A DNA stretch of 64,000 nucleotides from Kocuria subflava (GTDB lineage Bacteria; Actinomycetota; Actinomycetes; Actinomycetales; Micrococcaceae), in the NCBI RefSeq assembly GCF_012163155.1, contig NZ_JAAVUN010000004.1, forward strand, positions 69,465 through 133,464. The letters run 5' to 3'. The notes below the pieces were generated by a model. That model was not told where the DNA came from. It made no database searches and saw nothing but the letters and a program-made list of their open reading frames with translations. The position numbers were made by a program, and so were the translations under genes. The number at the start of each line of letters is the position of its first letter. Within the stretch, counting starts at the first letter, position 1. This document shows positions 38,344-46,185 of the stretch, piece after piece.

Positions 38344-39239
38344 TGGCAGCAGGTGTTCTGGACGGCAAGGCCACGGCGGCCGCCATCAAGGGTGAGCTGA
38401 CCGAACGCGTGGCTGCTCTGGCAGCTCAGGGCCAGGTTCCCGGGCTGGGCACGGTGCTGGTGGGTGATGATCCGGCATCCCACTCCTACGTGGGAGGCAA
38501 GCACAAGGACTGTGCTGAAGTGGGCATCACCTCCATCCGCCGCGATCTTCCTGCAGCGATCACCCAGGAGGATCTGGAAGCGGAGATCGAATCCCTCAAC
38601 GCCGATCCTGCGTGCACCGGCTACATCGTGCAGTTGCCGCTGCCCGATCACATTGACACCAATCGCATCCTGGGCAAGATCGACCCCGCCAAGGACGCTG
38701 ACGGCTTGCACCCCACCAACCTGGGCAAGCTGGTGCTCAACGTGAGTGACCCCATGGATTCCCCGCTGCCGTGCACCCCGCACGGGATTGTGGAACTGCT
38801 GTTGCGCCATGACATCGACCTCAAGGGCAAGAACGTCCTGGTGATCGGACGCGGTGTGACCGTGGGGCGGCCGATCGGGCTGTTGTTGACCCGCAAGGCC
38901 ATCAACGCCACGGTCACGCTGGCGCACACGGGCACGCGGAACCTGGATGCCCTCTTGGCTGCAGCGGATGTGGTGGTGGCCGCGGCCGGTCAGCCGCACA
39001 TGGTCAAGGCGGATCAGATCCGTGAGGGCGCCATCCTGTTGGACGTCGGAGTGTCCCGGGTGGAGGATCCCCAGACCGGCAAGCGCAAACTCACCGGGGA
39101 CATCGAGCCTGAGGCCGCACATCGTGCCGCGTGGATGTCTCCCAACCCCGGCGGTGTGGGTCCCATGACCCGGGCCATGCTGCTGGTCAACGTGGTGGAG
39201 GCCGCGGAACGTGCCGCAGGGGTGGGACCTGCTGCTTGA
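38343..39239 (+). CDS. folD: methylenetetrahydrofolate dehydrogenase/cyclohydrolase
   Basis: Bifunctional NADP enzyme turning 5,10-methylene-THF into 10-formyl-THF, which feeds purN and purH. The 298-aa protein has [16 protein letters not shown] with the catalytic Lys, [34 protein letters not shown], the NADP loop [14 protein letters not shown] and [10 protein letters not shown] near the end. I start at ATG 38343, which overlaps the glyA stop; two GTG codons just upstream are alternatives. A hairpin terminator follows. Confidence 0.95.
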   Translation: MAAGVLDGKATAAAIKGELTERVAALAAQGQVPGLGTVLVGDDPASHSYVGGKHKDCAEVGITSIRRDLPAAITQEDLEAEIESLNADPACTGYIVQLPLPDHIDTNRILGKIDPAKDADGLHPTNLGKLVLNVSDPMDSPLPCTPHGIVELLLRHDIDLKGKNVLVIGRGVTVGRPIGLLLTRKAINATVTLAHTGTRNLDALLAAADVVVAAAGQPHMVKADQIREGAILLDVGVSRVEDPQTGKRKLTGDIEPEAAHRAAWMSPNPGGVGPMTRAMLLVNVVEAAERAAGVGPAA

Positions 39240-39270
39240 CCCACTACCGGCCGCGTTGCCGGTGACGTGA

Positions 39271-39305
39271 GAATTGCCCTGGGTGCGTTGCGCCCAGGGC
39301 GATTC
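39271..39305 (+). terminator. terminator after glyA-folD
   Basis: GCCCTGGGTG (39276-39285) pairs with CGCCCAGGGC (39291-39300) around CGTTG, with one G-T pair. Outer GAAT and ATTC extend the stem. No U-tract follows. Confidence 0.6.
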
Positions 39306-39343
39306 TGTACCCGGTGGAATTTCTTCCCGCTGGATCAGTGCGG

Positions 39344-39349
39344 GAGAAT
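39344..39349 (+). promoter_or_regulatory. -10-like box before the two-TM protein gene
   Basis: GAGAAT ends six bases before the ATG at 39356, with no Shine-Dalgarno in between. The spacing matches the other putative leaderless genes in this window, though the first base departs from consensus. Confidence 0.35.
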
Positions 39350-39355
39350 ACGACC

Positions 39356-39907
39356 ATGCAGCAGATTGGTTCCACGCGCACGTCTCCGTCCACGCCCGGT
39401 TCCGGCCGGGCTTCCATCTGGATCACCCTGATCGGGATGACCGCGCTGGTGGTGATCTTTGTGGTTGCCCTCCTGCAGGCCGCCAATGAGAACTCCGTGT
39501 TGGGGTGGGTCCTGGCAGCCATTGCCTTGGGCTGGCTGTTGATCGCCTGCTTTGTGCTCTGGATGGTACGCAAGGCCGCCAAGTTCGGAGCACGTCAGAT
39601 CGAGCAGGCCCAGCAGGACGCCAACCGTCGCTTTGGCCGTGCACCCATGGCGGCTGCCACTTCTGCTCCCGCAGAGGACCGTTCCGTCCTGGACCAGAAG
39701 CTGGAACATTCCTTCCAGATCATCATGGTCCAGGCCCGCGTGATTGCTGCCAACCTTCCTGCCCCGGACGGTTCCACACCGGGTGACCGTGACCAGGTGG
39801 ACCGAGCCCTGGACACCCTGGCTGTCACCGCTTCCAACGGCATGGGAATGGTCCAGGACTCCCAGACACCCCTGACCGGCGAAGTCATCGACGACAACAA
39901 CCGCTGA
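39356..39907 (+). CDS. two-TM membrane protein of unknown function
   Basis: The 183-aa protein has a Ser/Thr-rich N-terminus of about 20 residues. Two hydrophobic segments (about 21-43 and 50-70) are joined by a short loop (QAANENS). A mostly helical soluble C-terminal part includes ARQIEQAQQDANRRFGRA and LDQKLEHSFQIIMVQARV. No family is recognised. The soluble region could form a coiled coil. It sits between the folD terminator and xth, 34 bases upstream of the latter, so it may be co-transcribed with it. Confidence 0.7.
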   Translation: MQQIGSTRTSPSTPGSGRASIWITLIGMTALVVIFVVALLQAANENSVLGWVLAAIALGWLLIACFVLWMVRKAAKFGARQIEQAQQDANRRFGRAPMAAATSAPAEDRSVLDQKLEHSFQIIMVQARVIAANLPAPDGSTPGDRDQVDRALDTLAVTASNGMGMVQDSQTPLTGEVIDDNNR

Positions 39908-39941
39908 GCCCAGCCGCTTTCCCCCGACAGGACTTACCCTC

Positions 39942-40793
39942 ATGACTGATCAGAACCCCAGCGCATCCCGGGACCAGGTGGTGCGCGTTGCCACCGTGAA
40001 CGTCAACGGCATCCGTGCCGCCTACAAGCGCGGCATGGCCGACTGGCTCACGGACCGGGACGTGGACATCCTGTGCCTGCAGGAGGTGCGAGCCCCTGAC
40101 AAGATCGCGCGTGACCTGCTGGGTGAGGAGACCTGGGAGATCCACCACCACGAGGCCGAGGCCAAGGGCCGCGCCGGAGTGCTGACCGCTGTGCGCCGTG
40201 ATGCCCACAACGGGTCCCTGATTCCCAGCGGGCGGCGAATCGGCCTGGCTGAAGGCACCAACGACTCCGGTCGGTGGATCGAGGACACCATCACGCTGCC
40301 CGATGGTTCCACGCTGACCTTGGTCTCCACCTACGTGCACTCCGGTGAGGTGGACACCCCGCGCCAGGTGGACAAGTACGCCTTCCTGGAGGCCATGACC
40401 AACCGCCTCCCCGCGCTGGTGCAGGGAACAGATCACGCTTTGGTCGTGGGGGATCTGAACGTGGGCCACACGGAACTGGACATCAAGAACTGGAAGGGCA
40501 ACGTCAAGAACTCGGGCTTCCTCCCGGAGGAGCGGGCCTATTTTGACCGCTACTTCGGTGACCTGGGATTCGTGGACGTGGCGCGATCCTTGGCCGGTGA
40601 CGTGCCGGGCCCCTACACCTGGTGGTCCTACCGTGGTCAGGCCTTCGACAACGACGCCGGATGGCGCATTGACTACCACATGGCCACCCCCGCGTTGGCT
40701 GCCAAGGCGGTCTCCGCCGTCGTCGACCGTGCTGCCACCTACGACACCCGGTTCTCAGACCACGCCCCACTGGTAGTGGACTACCGTTTCTGA
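39942..40793 (+). CDS. xth: exodeoxyribonuclease III family AP endonuclease
   Basis: Base-excision repair enzyme that cuts abasic sites and degrades 3' ends. The 283-aa protein has the exonuclease-endonuclease-phosphatase signature: TVNVNGIRAA, CLQEV with catalytic Glu, GDLNVGHTELDIKNWKGN, DYHMAT and the terminal SDHAPLVVDY with Asp-His. Length and motif order fit the ExoIII family. It lies 89 bases ahead of trpS on the same strand; the gap includes a short GC hairpin (CCGGGC ATCTG GCCCGG). Confidence 0.92.
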   Translation: MTDQNPSASRDQVVRVATVNVNGIRAAYKRGMADWLTDRDVDILCLQEVRAPDKIARDLLGEETWEIHHHEAEAKGRAGVLTAVRRDAHNGSLIPSGRRIGLAEGTNDSGRWIEDTITLPDGSTLTLVSTYVHSGEVDTPRQVDKYAFLEAMTNRLPALVQGTDHALVVGDLNVGHTELDIKNWKGNVKNSGFLPEERAYFDRYFGDLGFVDVARSLAGDVPGPYTWWSYRGQAFDNDAGWRIDYHMATPALAAKAVSAVVDRAATYDTRFSDHAPLVVDYRF

Positions 40794-40882
40794 CAAACCA
40801 CCCCAGCTGCCAGGGCCGGGCATCTGGCCCGGAGCGCACCGCTGATTTCTGACGAACTGCACCACCAGGGAGAGCATTGACC

Positions 40883-41926
40883 GTGACCGCATCAACAGAA
40901 CCCACCGCCTCCGGTACCACCAAGCCCCGGGTGCTCTCCGGTGTGCAGCCCTCCGCTGATTCGCTGCATCTGGGCAACTACGTGGGTGCGGTGCGCAACT
41001 GGGTGAAGATGCAGGATGACAACAACTGCCTGTTCTTCATTGCGGACATGCACTCCATCACGGTGCCCCAGGACCCCGCGGAACTCTCTCAGCGCACCCG
41101 CGTCACGGCGGCCCAGTACATTGCCGCCGGGATCGATCCTGAGAAGTCCACCATGTTGGTGCAGTCCCACGTCCCGGAGCACGCGCAACTGGCCTGGGTA
41201 CTCAACTGTCTGACGGGCTACGGTGAGGCCGCCCGCATGACACAGTTCAAGGACAAGTCCGCCAAGCAGGGCCTGGATTCGGCAACCGTGGGTCTGTTCA
41301 CCTACCCGGTGTTGATGGCCGCAGACATCCTGATCTACCAGAGTGACCTGGTGCCAGTGGGAGAGGACCAGCGCCAGCACCTGGAACTCACCCGGAACCT
41401 GGCTCAGCGGTTCAACTCCCGCTTTGGGGAAACCTTCACGGTGCCGGAGCCCAAGATCATGAAGGAAACCGCCAAAATCTACGATCTGCAGCGGCCCACG
41501 GCCAAGATGTCCAAGTCGGCAGATTCGGACAACGGCTTGATCCGTGTGCTGGATGCCGCCAAGGAGAACGCCAAGAAGATCAAGTCGGCAGTCACCGACG
41601 ACGGCACGGAGATCCGGTTCGACCGCCAGGAGAAGCCCGGAATCGCCAATTTGTTGACCATCTACTCGGCAGTCACCGACCGCCCCATCCCGGAGATCGT
41701 GGCCGAGTACGAAGGCAAGATGTACGGCCACCTCAAGGTGGACCTGGCTGAGGTGGTGAACCAGACGCTGGAACCGATCCAGCAGCGGGCCCAGGAACTG
41801 CTGGATGACCCGGCCGAACTGGATCGAATTCTGGCGCGCGGCGCGCAGAAGGGCCGTGAGATCGCAGCCCAGACCCTGGCCGAGGTCCACAGCATGGTCG
41901 GCTTCCTGCCGCCCAGCCATGTCTGA
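40883..41926 (+). CDS. trpS: tryptophanyl-tRNA synthetase
   Basis: Class I aminoacyl-tRNA synthetase charging tRNA-Trp. The 347-aa protein has the HIGH-equivalent [11 protein letters not shown] near residue 25, [38 protein letters not shown] and the KMSKS loop [11 protein letters not shown] 40883 has GGGAGAG about ten bases upstream; a TTG six bases earlier is possible but too near that site. The stop overlaps the start of the next gene by eight bases. Confidence 0.95.
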   Translation: MTASTEPTASGTTKPRVLSGVQPSADSLHLGNYVGAVRNWVKMQDDNNCLFFIADMHSITVPQDPAELSQRTRVTAAQYIAAGIDPEKSTMLVQSHVPEHAQLAWVLNCLTGYGEAARMTQFKDKSAKQGLDSATVGLFTYPVLMAADILIYQSDLVPVGEDQRQHLELTRNLAQRFNSRFGETFTVPEPKIMKETAKIYDLQRPTAKMSKSADSDNGLIRVLDAAKENAKKIKSAVTDDGTEIRFDRQEKPGIANLLTIYSAVTDRPIPEIVAEYEGKMYGHLKVDLAEVVNQTLEPIQQRAQELLDDPAELDRILARGAQKGREIAAQTLAEVHSMVGFLPPSHV

Positions 41927-43031
41927 GGTGATGGAGGCCCCGCGGGTCATGCCCTCGGCCGTCGACAAGGCCGGGCTGCAGCGGGAATTCCGCAGGCAGG
42001 TTTCCATCCTGCACGCCAAGCGTGCCGGTGGTGCGGGCTGGTGGGCGGTGGTGGGCCAAGCCCTCAACGTTGCGCTGGCTTGCGTCTGGACCTTGTTGCC
42101 AGGTCGGCTGATCATGCACTACTTCTTCCACGGCGGACCCCTGATGGCGGCCGGGTTGAGTTACAACATGCTCTTTGCCTCCACTGCCGTTCTGGTGATC
42201 GGTGCCTCCCTGGCCGGACGCATTCTGGGCAATGACTCCGAGCTGCGTGCCCTGGTGGTGGATGCGGTGGATGAGACCGTCCCGGGGCTCATCAACACCG
42301 GTGACGGCGGCGTGATCCCCGAATCCGTACTGGCCAATCCCCAGCCGTTCACGCTGACCACCATCATTGCCACTGCACTGTTGTGTTTTGTGGCCTGGCG
42401 GTGGGCCGCCGGAATTAGGTTGTCCTGCCGGCGGATGTTTGAGGTCCCACCGGCGCGTGGAGCGCCCATCGCAGCGATCCCCCGGGATGTCCTGGGGCTG
42501 ATCCTGCTGGTGGCCGTTCTGGCGGTGTCCTTGGTGCTCAATGCTGAGGCGGCCGGTGCGCTCAGGCTGCTGGAAGGTGCCACCTCAGGCATTGGTTGGC
42601 TCAGCGGCCTGGTGGACTTCCTGGGTGGTGGCCTGGTCTACGGGGCAGCCACCACGGTGGGAGTTCTGGCCGATGCCCTCATGCTGTTCCTGATGATTCG
42701 CGGTCTAGCCCAACTCAAGCCCGGCAAATGGCCCATGGCCTGCATTCTGATCTTGGGTGTGCTGGGTAATGTGGCACTACGGGAAGTGGGCGGTGCGCTG
42801 ATCCAGAACATGGCCGCCAACCCGTACCTGCTCTCCGTGGGCATCATTGTGGGTGTTCTGTTTTGGTTCTACTTCTTCAGCCAAATCATCTTGATTGCCA
42901 CGGCTTTTGGGGCGCTGGTCCAGGCTGACCTGAACGGAGGCCATGCGCCGCCGGCGGGGGAGGACCGCGCCGTGACTCCCATTGACGCCAACCTCCTGGA
43001 CCGGGTCCGCTCCCACGAACGCTCGCTGTAG
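41919..43031 (+). CDS. yhjD: YhjD/YihY/BrkB-family inner membrane protein
   Basis: A 370-aa integral membrane protein with about six hydrophobic segments, including [20 protein letters not shown] and [21 protein letters not shown]. Small-residue and aromatic patterns are those of the YihY/YhjD family. The name comes from E. coli YhjD, proposed as a lipid/LPS-related transporter; its role in actinobacteria is not known to me. The ATG at 41919 lies inside the trpS 3' end, and a second ATG at 41931 is also possible. It is probably translated from the trpS mRNA. A hairpin terminator follows. Confidence 0.83.
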   Translation: MSEVMEAPRVMPSAVDKAGLQREFRRQVSILHAKRAGGAGWWAVVGQALNVALACVWTLLPGRLIMHYFFHGGPLMAAGLSYNMLFASTAVLVIGASLAGRILGNDSELRALVVDAVDETVPGLINTGDGGVIPESVLANPQPFTLTTIIATALLCFVAWRWAAGIRLSCRRMFEVPPARGAPIAAIPRDVLGLILLVAVLAVSLVLNAEAAGALRLLEGATSGIGWLSGLVDFLGGGLVYGAATTVGVLADALMLFLMIRGLAQLKPGKWPMACILILGVLGNVALREVGGALIQNMAANPYLLSVGIIVGVLFWFYFFSQIILIATAFGALVQADLNGGHAPPAGEDRAVTPIDANLLDRVRSHERSL

Positions 43032-43061
43032 TCCACGCGGTCCGGCGAAATCCATCCGGGA

Positions 43062-43107
43062 GACGCCTGTGTCCCGCACCCAAGGTTGGATGCGGGACAC
43101 AAGCGTC
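43062..43107. terminator. 17-bp stem terminator
   Basis: Arms at 43062-43078 and 43091-43107 pair with one mismatch around a 12-base loop. It separates yhjD from the convergent secreted-protein gene. Confidence 0.7.
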
Positions 43108-43151
43108 CCCCTGGTTGGGTCAGCTGAGCTCACCCAACGTGGGTCCGTGCC

Positions 43152-43430
43152 TCAGCAGTACCACTTCCAGGCCCACCCGAACGAGGTCAGGGTGTGCACC
43201 TTGGTCCAGATCACGCCGTGAACGTCCTTCACGATCTTGTACTTCCCGGTGAGCAGGTCGTACGTGCCTGCACCGACGTCGTACTTGCCGGCATCATGGC
43301 CACTCTTGGTGCCCTGGGACACCGTGGTGGTGTGCGAGGGGTGGGAGTAGGTGGCGTTGGCAGCGGGCGCGCCCACGGCGGTCAGTGCTGCCGCCAAAGC
43401 GATGGCTGCGGGAAGGGTGCTCTTCTTCAT
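43152..43430 (-). CDS. small secreted protein of unknown function
   Basis: A 92-aa protein with a clear Sec signal peptide: basic MKKS, a hydrophobic core rich in Ala and Leu, and a likely cleavage after APAANA (about residue 26). The mature part is about 66 residues, rich in Tyr, Thr, His, Lys and Gly (TYSHPSHTTT, GAGTYDLLTGKYKIV), and ends in WAWKWYC with a single terminal Cys. Size and composition recall lactococcin 972-type bacteriocins, but I cannot confirm that and no transporter or immunity gene adjoins. The ribosome-binding site is weak. The IS30 element lies upstream. Confidence 0.65.
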   Translation of the reverse strand: MKKSTLPAAIALAAALTAVGAPAANATYSHPSHTTTVSQGTKSGHDAGKYDVGAGTYDLLTGKYKIVKDVHGVIWTKVHTLTSFGWAWKWYC

Positions 43431-43705
43431 CAGGTCACATCATTGATCGGTGGTGTTGCATGGCGTGCCAGTACTGTCCATTCGGCGCCGAATGACGTAT
43501 GACATGCAGAAACTATCAATGCCACCAGGGGTGGTGCTGTCCGCCCAAATGCGCGATCCGGCTCTGAGGGCCGGTTGGGGACAACGGCTTCACCACGACG
43601 ACGCCGCGTGGACATCAGGCGTGGATGACCTCTCATCCATTCCGGGTGCGTGGTGGCGGGGAGAAAGTTCGACAGGCGAAGAGTGCCCGCAGGACCATGA
43701 ATTGA
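43431..43705. other. intergenic interval between secreted protein and IS element
   Basis: These 275 bases contain no gene I can support. Open frames on both strands lack a ribosome-binding site and family resemblance. The promoter of the secreted-protein gene should be here. Confidence 0.4.
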
Positions 43706-43732
43706 CCGGGTTCAACCGGTGGTTGCAACACC
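43706..43732. repeat. left inverted repeat of the IS30-family element
   Basis: Pairs imperfectly (about 80 percent by eye) with 45128-45154. The transposase stop codon lies inside it. Confidence 0.65.
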
Positions 43733-45109
43733 GGCTTGTTGGAGCAACAGTAGCTGCTCGTTGAAGGCTTCGGCAGGGGTTCTCCAGCCGAGGGTCTTGC
43801 GGGGCCTTGTGTTGAGTGCGTGAGCGACGGCTTCAATCTCCTCTGCCGTCCAGCTCGACAGGTCGGTGCCCTTGGGGAAGTACTGGCGCAGTAGTCCGTT
43901 GGTGTTCTCGTTCGTGCCGCGTTGCCAGGGGGACTGCGGATCGGCGAAGAACACCGGGATGCCCGTCTCGACCGTGAACTGTGCGTGAGCGGACATCTCC
44001 TTGCCGCGATCCCAGGTCAACGACCTCGCCAGTTGGGCGGGCAGCGTCGACATCGTGCTCGCCAGCGCGTTCTTCATCGTGATCGCGCCATAGCCGGCCA
44101 GCGCGGGGCCGTTCTTGGGTGTTTCCTTGTGTCGGTATCCCTTCTCACGGGGGAGGTGGACCAGCATCGTGAACCTGGTCGTGCGGTCGACGACGGTGCC
44201 AATCGCTGAGCGCTCGAGCCCAATCAGCAGGTCACCCTCCCAATGGCCGGGAACAGCTCGGTCTCCGGCTTCTGCGGGACGTTCGCTGATCAGCGTTCCA
44301 GGAGTGACGTGCGCCCAAGTCTTGCGGCGTGACCGTTCCCGCGGCGCGCGCAGCGCCCGGCCCGTGCGCAGACACCAGACAAGCTCGCGTTTGAGCGCGC
44401 CGCGGCCCTGAATGTAGAGGGATTGGTAGATCGCCTCGTGACTGATGCGCATGGACTCATCATCGGGGAAGTCGACCTTGAGCCGGTTGCTGATCTGCTC
44501 CGGACTCCACGCCGTGGACCACCCGCGGTGCTTACGGTGGGGCTTGTTGATCCCCGTGAACCGTGGGGGCTCGGGACCGATTATCACCTTGCCATCAGGC
44601 GTGGCGATCTGCCCCGATAATCGGTCCTGGACGTAGGTATGCAACCGCACGTTCGTGACCAGCTTCGCCGCCTTCGGGCGTTTCGCGGCCATGTCGGCCT
44701 TCCACTGCGCAACCGACGCTCGATACCCGCGACTTCCGTAGCGGACGGCCGCATTCCGGCGCAGCTCACGGGAGATCGTCCCCGGGTTACGGCCTAGAGT
44801 TCGAGCGATCTCGCGCACGCCGCGTCCCTGAGCACGCAGGAATGCGATCTCCTCACGCTCAGCGAACGACAGGTAGCGTCCGGTTGGCGTGAACTTCAGA
44901 TCGAATGGAGGCATGCCGCCAGCGTGGCGGAACCATCGCTGACCGACAGCTTGCGCCACGCCGACCACGGCAGCAGCCTCGATGGGCAATAGCCCCTTGG
45001 CGATCTCCGCCCAGAACGCCGCCTCGACATGCCGTTGGAACTTCGGATGCCCAGGGGACCGAAGCTTCGGTCGCTCCGCCCGATCTGCTGCCTGCTGACG
45101 ACGAACCAT
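43712..45109 (-). CDS. IS30-family transposase
   Basis: A 465-aa DDE transposase. The N-terminal half has helix-turn-helix segments (LSFAEREEIAFLRAQGRG, VREIARTLGRNPGTISREL, near residues 80-115). The catalytic core follows: first Asp in GHWEGDLLIG, second in LTWDRGKEMSAH, and the Glu in RGTNENTNGLLRQYFPKG, the IS30 signature. The order is complete with no frameshift, so the enzyme looks functional. About 70 extra N-terminal residues precede the HTH. The gene fills almost the whole element. Confidence 0.95.
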   Translation of the reverse strand: MVRRQQAADRAERPKLRSPGHPKFQRHVEAAFWAEIAKGLLPIEAAAVVGVAQAVGQRWFRHAGGMPPFDLKFTPTGRYLSFAEREEIAFLRAQGRGVREIARTLGRNPGTISRELRRNAAVRYGSRGYRASVAQWKADMAAKRPKAAKLVTNVRLHTYVQDRLSGQIATPDGKVIIGPEPPRFTGINKPHRKHRGWSTAWSPEQISNRLKVDFPDDESMRISHEAIYQSLYIQGRGALKRELVWCLRTGRALRAPRERSRRKTWAHVTPGTLISERPAEAGDRAVPGHWEGDLLIGLERSAIGTVVDRTTRFTMLVHLPREKGYRHKETPKNGPALAGYGAITMKNALASTMSTLPAQLARSLTWDRGKEMSAHAQFTVETGIPVFFADPQSPWQRGTNENTNGLLRQYFPKGTDLSSWTAEEIEAVAHALNTRPRKTLGWRTPAEAFNEQLLLLQQAGVATTG

Positions 45110-45127
45110 CTGACACCTCCCGATCGA

Positions 45128-45154
45128 GGTGTTGCGACGACCAGTTGAATCCGC
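45128..45154. repeat. right inverted repeat of the IS30-family element
   Basis: Imperfect complement of 43706-43732, lying just upstream of the transposase start. Confidence 0.65.
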
Positions 45155-45225
45155 CTTGAGAACATGGATCTCAGTGTTGACGGGTCACCCAAACTGCCAC
45201 GACAAGGGCCGATGTGCCCACACGG

Positions 45226-45330
45226 CAGCCGCGCCGCGTGGGTGCAGCACGTGTGCGGCGTGTGGCGTGCAGCGCGCAAGGCGTAGCGCGTAGGGCAAAG
45301 CGTGCCGCGTGTAGGGCGCGTCGGCACCGT
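45226..45330. repeat. degenerate GCGTG-rich repeat tract
   Basis: About 100 bases are dominated by irregular copies of GCGTG, GCGCG and GCGTAG words between the IS element and the sdh terminator. No fixed unit length or spacer structure is seen, so it is not a CRISPR array or a tidy tandem repeat. No ORF of interest lies here. Confidence 0.4.
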
Positions 45331-45363
45331 CCACCTGGGATGGCACCGGGGGCGAGAAAAGGC

Positions 45364-45397
45364 GAAGGGCCCGAACGCACAGATGCGTTCGGGCCCT
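45364..45397. terminator. terminator of the sdh operon
   Basis: Arms of 15 bp (45364-45378, 45383-45397) pair perfectly around CAGA, 24 bases past the sdhB stop. On the minus strand the stem starts with AAGGGCCCG and ends with CGGGCCCTT. Confidence 0.8.
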
Positions 45398-45420
45398 TGG
45401 CTGCTGATCTCAGCGGCGTC

Positions 45421-46185
45421 TCACATGGAGCGGGACAGTGCTGCCTTCTTGACCTCGGCGATGGCCTTGGTGATCTCGATGCCACGCGGGCAGGCCTCGG
45501 TGCAGTTGAAGGTGGTGCGGCAACGCCACACACCTTCCTTGTCGTTGAGGATCTCCAGACGCATGTCACCGGCCTGGTCACGGGAGTCAAAGATGAAGCG
45601 GTGAGCGTTCACGATCGCTGCCGGACCAAAGTACTGGCCATCCGTCCAGAACACGGGGCAGGAGGAGGTGCAGGCTGCGCACAGGATGCACTTGGTGGTG
45701 TCATCAAAGCGGGCACGGTCCTCAGCGGACTGGTAACGCTCTCGCTCGGGCTCGTTGTCCACGTTCACCAGGAACGGCATGATCTCGCGGTAGGACTGGA
45801 AGAAGGGCTCCATGTCCACGATCAGGTCCTTCTCACAGGGCAGGCCCTTGATCGGCTCGATGATCAAAGGCTTGGACAGGTCCAAGTCCTTGAGCAGCAC
45901 CTTGCAGGCCAAGCGGTTGCGGCCGTTGATGCGCATGGCATCCGAACCACACACGCCGTGGGCGCAGGAGCGGCGGAATGACAACGATCCGTCGATCTCC
46001 CACTTGATCTTGTGCAAGCAGTCCAGCACACGGTCCGTGCCGTACATGGTCAGCTTGAACTCGTCCCAGCGGGTGTCCTCGGAGACCTCAGGGTTGTAGC
46101 GACGCACCCGGACGGTGACGTCAAAGGACGGGATGGCCCCGGCCTCGGAGTTGTTTTGAGTCGTTTCAGCGGTAGCGGTGGACAT
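45421..46185 (-). CDS. sdhB: succinate dehydrogenase iron-sulfur subunit
   Basis: Electron-transfer subunit of complex II, 254 aa. It has the ligands of three clusters: SCAHGVCGSD...ACK for the 2Fe-2S centre near residues 70-90, CILCAACTSSCPVFW and FNCTEACPRGI for the 4Fe-4S and 3Fe-4S centres. The start codon overlaps the sdhA stop by one base. It is the last gene of sdhCDAB and a strong terminator follows. Confidence 0.97.
   Translation of the reverse strand: MSTATAETTQNNSEAGAIPSFDVTVRVRRYNPEVSEDTRWDEFKLTMYGTDRVLDCLHKIKWEIDGSLSFRRSCAHGVCGSDAMRINGRNRLACKVLLKDLDLSKPLIIEPIKGLPCEKDLIVDMEPFFQSYREIMPFLVNVDNEPERERYQSAEDRARFDDTTKCILCAACTSSCPVFWTDGQYFGPAAIVNAHRFIFDSRDQAGDMRLEILNDKEGVWRCRTTFNCTEACPRGIEITKAIAEVKKAALSRSM

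Larger units (their letters stand above)
43706..45155 (-). mobile_element. IS30-family insertion sequence
   Basis: The element holds one intact transposase gene. Its ends are imperfect inverted repeats of about 27 bp (43706-43732 and 45128-45154) sharing TTCAAC and GCAACACC cores. TTGA flanks both sides (43702-43705 and 45156-45159), a possible 4-bp target duplication. The length of 1450 bp is a little over the usual IS30 size. The complete ends and intact gene suggest a recent, possibly active insertion. Confidence 0.82.

Noticed and set aside
43580-43610. CACGACGACGCCGCG near the IS as another copy of the palindrome
   Set aside because: The matching GTCGTCGT arm is missing on both sides.
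43711-43732. GGTTCAA in the IS end, resembling a tRNA T-loop
   Set aside because: No acceptor, D or anticodon arms surround it; it is part of the inverted repeat.
43450-43764. 104-codon plus-strand frame
   Set aside because: No ribosome-binding site or recognisable product, and it runs into the IS element.
45226-45330. GCGTG tract as CRISPR array
   Set aside because: No constant repeat length, no unique spacers and no cas genes nearby.
43152-45420. Prophage or integrative element around the IS
   Set aside because: No integrase, phage structural genes, tRNA target or direct repeats are present; one IS explains the transposase.
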